This document shows positions 61,650-64,000 of a stretch of DNA of 64,000 nucleotides, piece after piece. Location of the stretch: positions 62,001-126,000 of the forward strand of contig NZ_KQ410729.1 of the NCBI RefSeq assembly GCF_001262505.1, written 5' to 3'. Numbering within the stretch: position 1 is the stretch's first letter; each line of letters opens with the position of its first letter. The notes under the pieces were generated by a model. It was not told the DNA's origin. It was given only the letters and a program-made list of their open reading frames with translations, and searched no databases. The translations under genes were made by a program, and so were the position numbers. Origin of the DNA: Shinella sp. SUS2 (lineage in GTDB: Bacteria; Pseudomonadota; Alphaproteobacteria; Rhizobiales; Rhizobiaceae).

Positions 61650-62462
61650 CTAGATGTTTTCGCGCAGGAAGCCGACGCTCTGTGCCACGGCCGCCCTGGG
61701 GTCGGGGACACCGTGCACGTCCGGGGAGAAGGGCTCGAAGGAGAGCGGTCCGGTATAACCGGCAGCGAGCAAGGCTTTGATCTGTCTTATGTTTCCAAGC
61801 CGGTCTTGCGGGCCGACGAGGACGCGATGACCATCGCGCATGGCCGGGACCGTGATGTCGGCGTCCTCGACGCCGGAAATGTGGACGAGGCCGGTGAGCT
61901 CCGCGAAGAGGTCCGGTTCGCCGGCGAGATGATGATGGAACGTGTCGTGCACGAGACGGAATATCTGTTCCCCGCCGATGGCCCTGATCGCTTCGACCGC
62001 CTCGCGCTTGGAGCGCAGCGAGCAGATTTCGAAGCCGAGCGGCTCGACGAGGCCGATGATTCCGGCCGCAGCCAGCATCGGTTTCAGGGCGATGAGCGCT
62101 TCGGCGAGGTTGGCCTGCCGTTCGCCGTCGGCCTGCCCGGTGCCGTCGTTCTTCGGCACGAGCACGAGCGCGCGGGCACCTGCCGCTGCCGCGTAGTCGA
62201 TCAGCTCCTTGGCCTCGGCGGCGCGGGCGTGTGTCCATTCGTTGAAGCGCTGGAGTGCGTTGATCGAGATGATCGTGACGCCGTGACGCTCGGCGAGCGC
62301 TTTCACCTCGGCCGGCGCGGTGCCGTCCAGGATGGCGTTGCCATTGAGGTCGTTGCGGATCTCGACCTTCGTCATGCCGAGCGAGACGGCGAGGGCGAAG
62401 AAGGCGTCGAGTTTCAGCGCGGGCGCTGTCATGTGGTTGAGAGCGAAGTCAAGGGGCGGCAT
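61650..62462 (-). CDS. TIM-barrel sugar isomerase/epimerase, IolI-like
   Basis: A 270-residue xylose-isomerase-like barrel: start MPPLDFALNHMTAPAL, then VEIRNDLNGNAILDG, LVEPLGFEICSLRSKREA (metal Glu) and RLVHDTFHHHLAG (metal Asp/His), ending PLSFEPFSPDVH (metal Glu). Length and context beside an inositol operon suggest inosose isomerase (IolI) or a related keto-inositol enzyme. Same strand as ibpA but separated by the ibpA promoter. Confidence 0.8.
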   Translation of the reverse strand: MPPLDFALNHMTAPALKLDAFFALAVSLGMTKVEIRNDLNGNAILDGTAPAEVKALAERHGVTIISINALQRFNEWTHARAAEAKELIDYAAAAGARALVLVPKNDGTGQADGERQANLAEALIALKPMLAAAGIIGLVEPLGFEICSLRSKREAVEAIRAIGGEQIFRLVHDTFHHHLAGEPDLFAELTGLVHISGVEDADITVPAMRDGHRVLVGPQDRLGNIRQIKALLAAGYTGPLSFEPFSPDVHGVPDPRAAVAQSVGFLRENI

Positions 62463-62626
62463 GGAATGGGGGTCCTCCGGTCTTCGAGGCTGCCGACAGG
62501 GCCGCCTCGTATGCACGCATGAGGATCGGGAAGCGCTTGGCGGGCGTCAAAGCCGAAGGTGCCGGCCACGCCCTCATCGCTGACAGAATTCATCGAGAAG
62601 ATGATGGAAAACCATCAATTCCTCTG

Positions 62627-63658
62627 TCAGATATTCTCCGGAAGGAAAATGTCGAAGGGCAGGAAGGTCTGCCCGGGTACGGCGGCATCGCCCTTTTCGA
62701 TGGCCGTTACCATCAGCGAGACGAGCTCGCGGCAGAGGGTGGGCAACGGCGTGCTGATCGCCATGGTGACGACGTCGTCCGCAAGGCCGGCCTTCGATTC
62801 GGGCGTCAGCTCGTTGACGATGAGCTGGATCTTTCCGCCCAAACCCTCTTCACGGATGGCGGAAATCGCGCCTTCCATGCCGCCGCCGGCAACATAGAGG
62901 CCGACGAGATCCGGGTGCTGGGCGAGCAGGTTGGCGGTCGCCTCGTGGGTGATCTCGCTGGTGTCGAGATTGACGAGCGTGTCCAGCACCTCGAAGCCCT
63001 CGCCCTTCTCACGGAAGAAGGAGCGGAAGCCCATCTCGCGCAGTTCGTGGCCATGGAAGCGATGGCTGCCGACGAAGATCGCCACTTTGCCGGGCCGACG
63101 GGCGCCGCGGGCGATCATCCAGGCCGCGGTGCGGCCAACCTTCATGTTGTTGAGGCCGATATAGCCCTGGCGCACGTCCATGGCGAAGTCGGAGAGCAGG
63201 CAGAAGAGGGGAATGCCCCGGTTCTTCAGGTCCTCCACCATTGTGGTCGTCGCCGGATAATCAGGGGCGACGACGGCAAGCGCCTGGTTGCGGGCCGATA
63301 GCTGCCGCAGCATCTCGGTCATCGCCGCCGGTGTCTGCGCATTGATAAAATCGATCTGCGGCACGATGCGCGCCGTGGTGCAGGCATTGCAGGCGATTTC
63401 GATCTCGCGTGCGAAATTCTGGTAGAAGGCCTGGCCCGGGCGCTGGAAGCTGAAGCCCAGCCTGTATTGTGGCAGGTCCTCGAAAACCCGCTGCCGGATC
63501 AGCCCGATCGCGTGATAGCCGATCGTATTTGCAGCATCGTAGACGCGCCGTGCCGTTTCCTCGCGCACCTTGTGGCGCCCGTTTAGCACGCGGTCGACCG
63601 TTGCCACGCTGACGCCGGCGGCTTTCGCCAGATCCGTAATGGTGGGCCGCGATGCCAT
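62627..63658 (-). CDS. LacI-family regulator near the inositol genes
   Basis: A 343-residue LacI regulator. The helix-turn-helix is ITDLAKAAGVSVATVDRVLN near residues 6-25, followed by NGRHKVREETARRVYDAAN. The sensor domain resembles ribose-type binding proteins (LVGLYVAGGGMEGAISAI). The ATG at 63658 gives MASRPT. Upstream of the IolI-like gene on the same strand and divergent from the desaturase-like gene; a dyad at 63680-63697 is a likely autoregulatory site. Confidence 0.85.
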   Translation of the reverse strand: MASRPTITDLAKAAGVSVATVDRVLNGRHKVREETARRVYDAANTIGYHAIGLIRQRVFEDLPQYRLGFSFQRPGQAFYQNFAREIEIACNACTTARIVPQIDFINAQTPAAMTEMLRQLSARNQALAVVAPDYPATTTMVEDLKNRGIPLFCLLSDFAMDVRQGYIGLNNMKVGRTAAWMIARGARRPGKVAIFVGSHRFHGHELREMGFRSFFREKGEGFEVLDTLVNLDTSEITHEATANLLAQHPDLVGLYVAGGGMEGAISAIREEGLGGKIQLIVNELTPESKAGLADDVVTMAISTPLPTLCRELVSLMVTAIEKGDAAVPGQTFLPFDIFLPENI

Positions 63659-63679
63659 GTCCCCTCCCTGAAATCTTTC

Positions 63680-63697
63680 CATCATAACTGGATGATG
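63680..63697. promoter_or_regulatory. putative LacI operator
   Basis: CATCAT-AACTGG-ATGATG, exact 6-base arms, 21 bases upstream of the LacI start in the gap shared with the desaturase-like gene. Confidence 0.5.
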
Positions 63698-63820
63698 TTG
63701 AATGATGTGTTTTGACGCATTCTATCATGGCAGGATTGAGGGATGCAGGCAAGGACGGTATCGTTTGTGCATCAGGCAAGGCGGGGCGTGCAGGTGACGC
63801 CGCAAGGGAGGATACGAGGG

Positions 63821-64000
63821 ATGAAGCCGACGAAGCGGGACTACAGCCTTCTTGGCCGTGACGCCGAGGCCGCCGTGGCCAACGGCCTGGCCGCTGCCGA
63901 GTGGTATCACACCGAGATCGCCCGCAAGGAGATGAAGGCGCTGATGCAACGCGGCGACGGGCCGGCGATCCGCGATACCGCCATCTGGCTCGGCACCATG
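63821..64000 (+). CDS. fatty-acid-desaturase-like protein (partial)
   Basis: First 60 residues of a gene running off the window. GGGAGGAT precedes the ATG. The start MKPTKRDYSLLGRDAEAAVA and later KEMKALMQRGDGPAIRDTAI match, from memory, the cytosolic N-terminus of rhizobial membrane fatty acid desaturases; the His-box region is beyond base 64000. Divergent from the LacI gene and perhaps controlled by it. Confidence 0.6.
   Translation, partial: MKPTKRDYSLLGRDAEAAVANGLAAAEWYHTEIARKEMKALMQRGDGPAIRDTAIWLGTM

Overview
The window reads as chromosome or large-replicon DNA of a Rhizobiaceae alphaproteobacterium (Ensifer/Sinorhizobium, Shinella, Rhizobium or Agrobacterium type). The grounds are a PhyR-NepR-EcfG general stress locus, a hmu haem uptake operon with a TGA-N9-TCA iron box, smo sorbitol/mannitol genes, thuAB, an ibpA-iatA-iatP-idhA inositol operon, exoD, and rhizobial palindromic intergenic repeats. 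GC is high and genes are tightly packed. Species cannot be fixed from the sequence alone.

Layout. 1-10.0 kb: reductive pyrimidine catabolism. It holds an ABC ATPase (cut by the window edge), dihydropyrimidinase, N-carbamoyl-amino-acid amidohydrolase, a RutR-like regulator and the two-subunit dihydropyrimidine dehydrogenase preT-preA. An EamA transporter, exoD and a pentapeptide-repeat gene are interleaved. Two look-alike dyads, one in front of each catabolic unit, suggest one RutR-type regulon. 10.2-20.3 kb: smoC regulator and smoEFGK-smoS-mtlK-HAD-kinase, a hexitol uptake and oxidation operon. 20.6-24.9 kb: phyR / nepR-ecfG, an HWE histidine kinase and two small membrane stress genes, with three GGAAC-N16-C(G/A)TT promoters. 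25.0-32.4 kb: iron/haem region with hmuVUTS, a secreted protein gene plus tonB, and a second iron-box operon of DUF2325 protein, small protein, IsdG-like haem monooxygenase and VOC protein. 32.4-38.6 kb: truncated haemoglobin, TetR-SMR efflux pair, thuAB with a LacI regulator, and a glycosyltransferase.

38.9-51.6 kb is an accessory region ending at a tRNA-Arg(CCG) gene. It appears to be two tandem tRNA-targeted elements with related ends. The first carries two arsenic loci: arsR-arsN-arsC-acr3-arsC-arsH, and arsR2-MFS divergent from a DUF6428-like gene. It also carries a broken EamA gene. The second carries a broken IS110-type transposase, a DsbA/FrnE-like protein, a DJ-1/PfpI-like protein with a divergent LysR, and a Fic remnant. 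No intact integrase is visible.

51.7-64 kb returns to core-type sugar metabolism. It holds the xylose-type ABC operon xylFHG with a divergent ROK regulator, the inositol operon ibpA-iatA-iatP-idhA behind a GGAA-N6-TTCC box, a TIM-barrel isomerase, a LacI regulator and the start of a divergent fatty-acid-desaturase-like gene.

In three ABC operons (smo, xyl, inositol) the gap after the binding-protein gene carries a strong GC hairpin, fitting higher expression of the binding protein than of the membrane parts.
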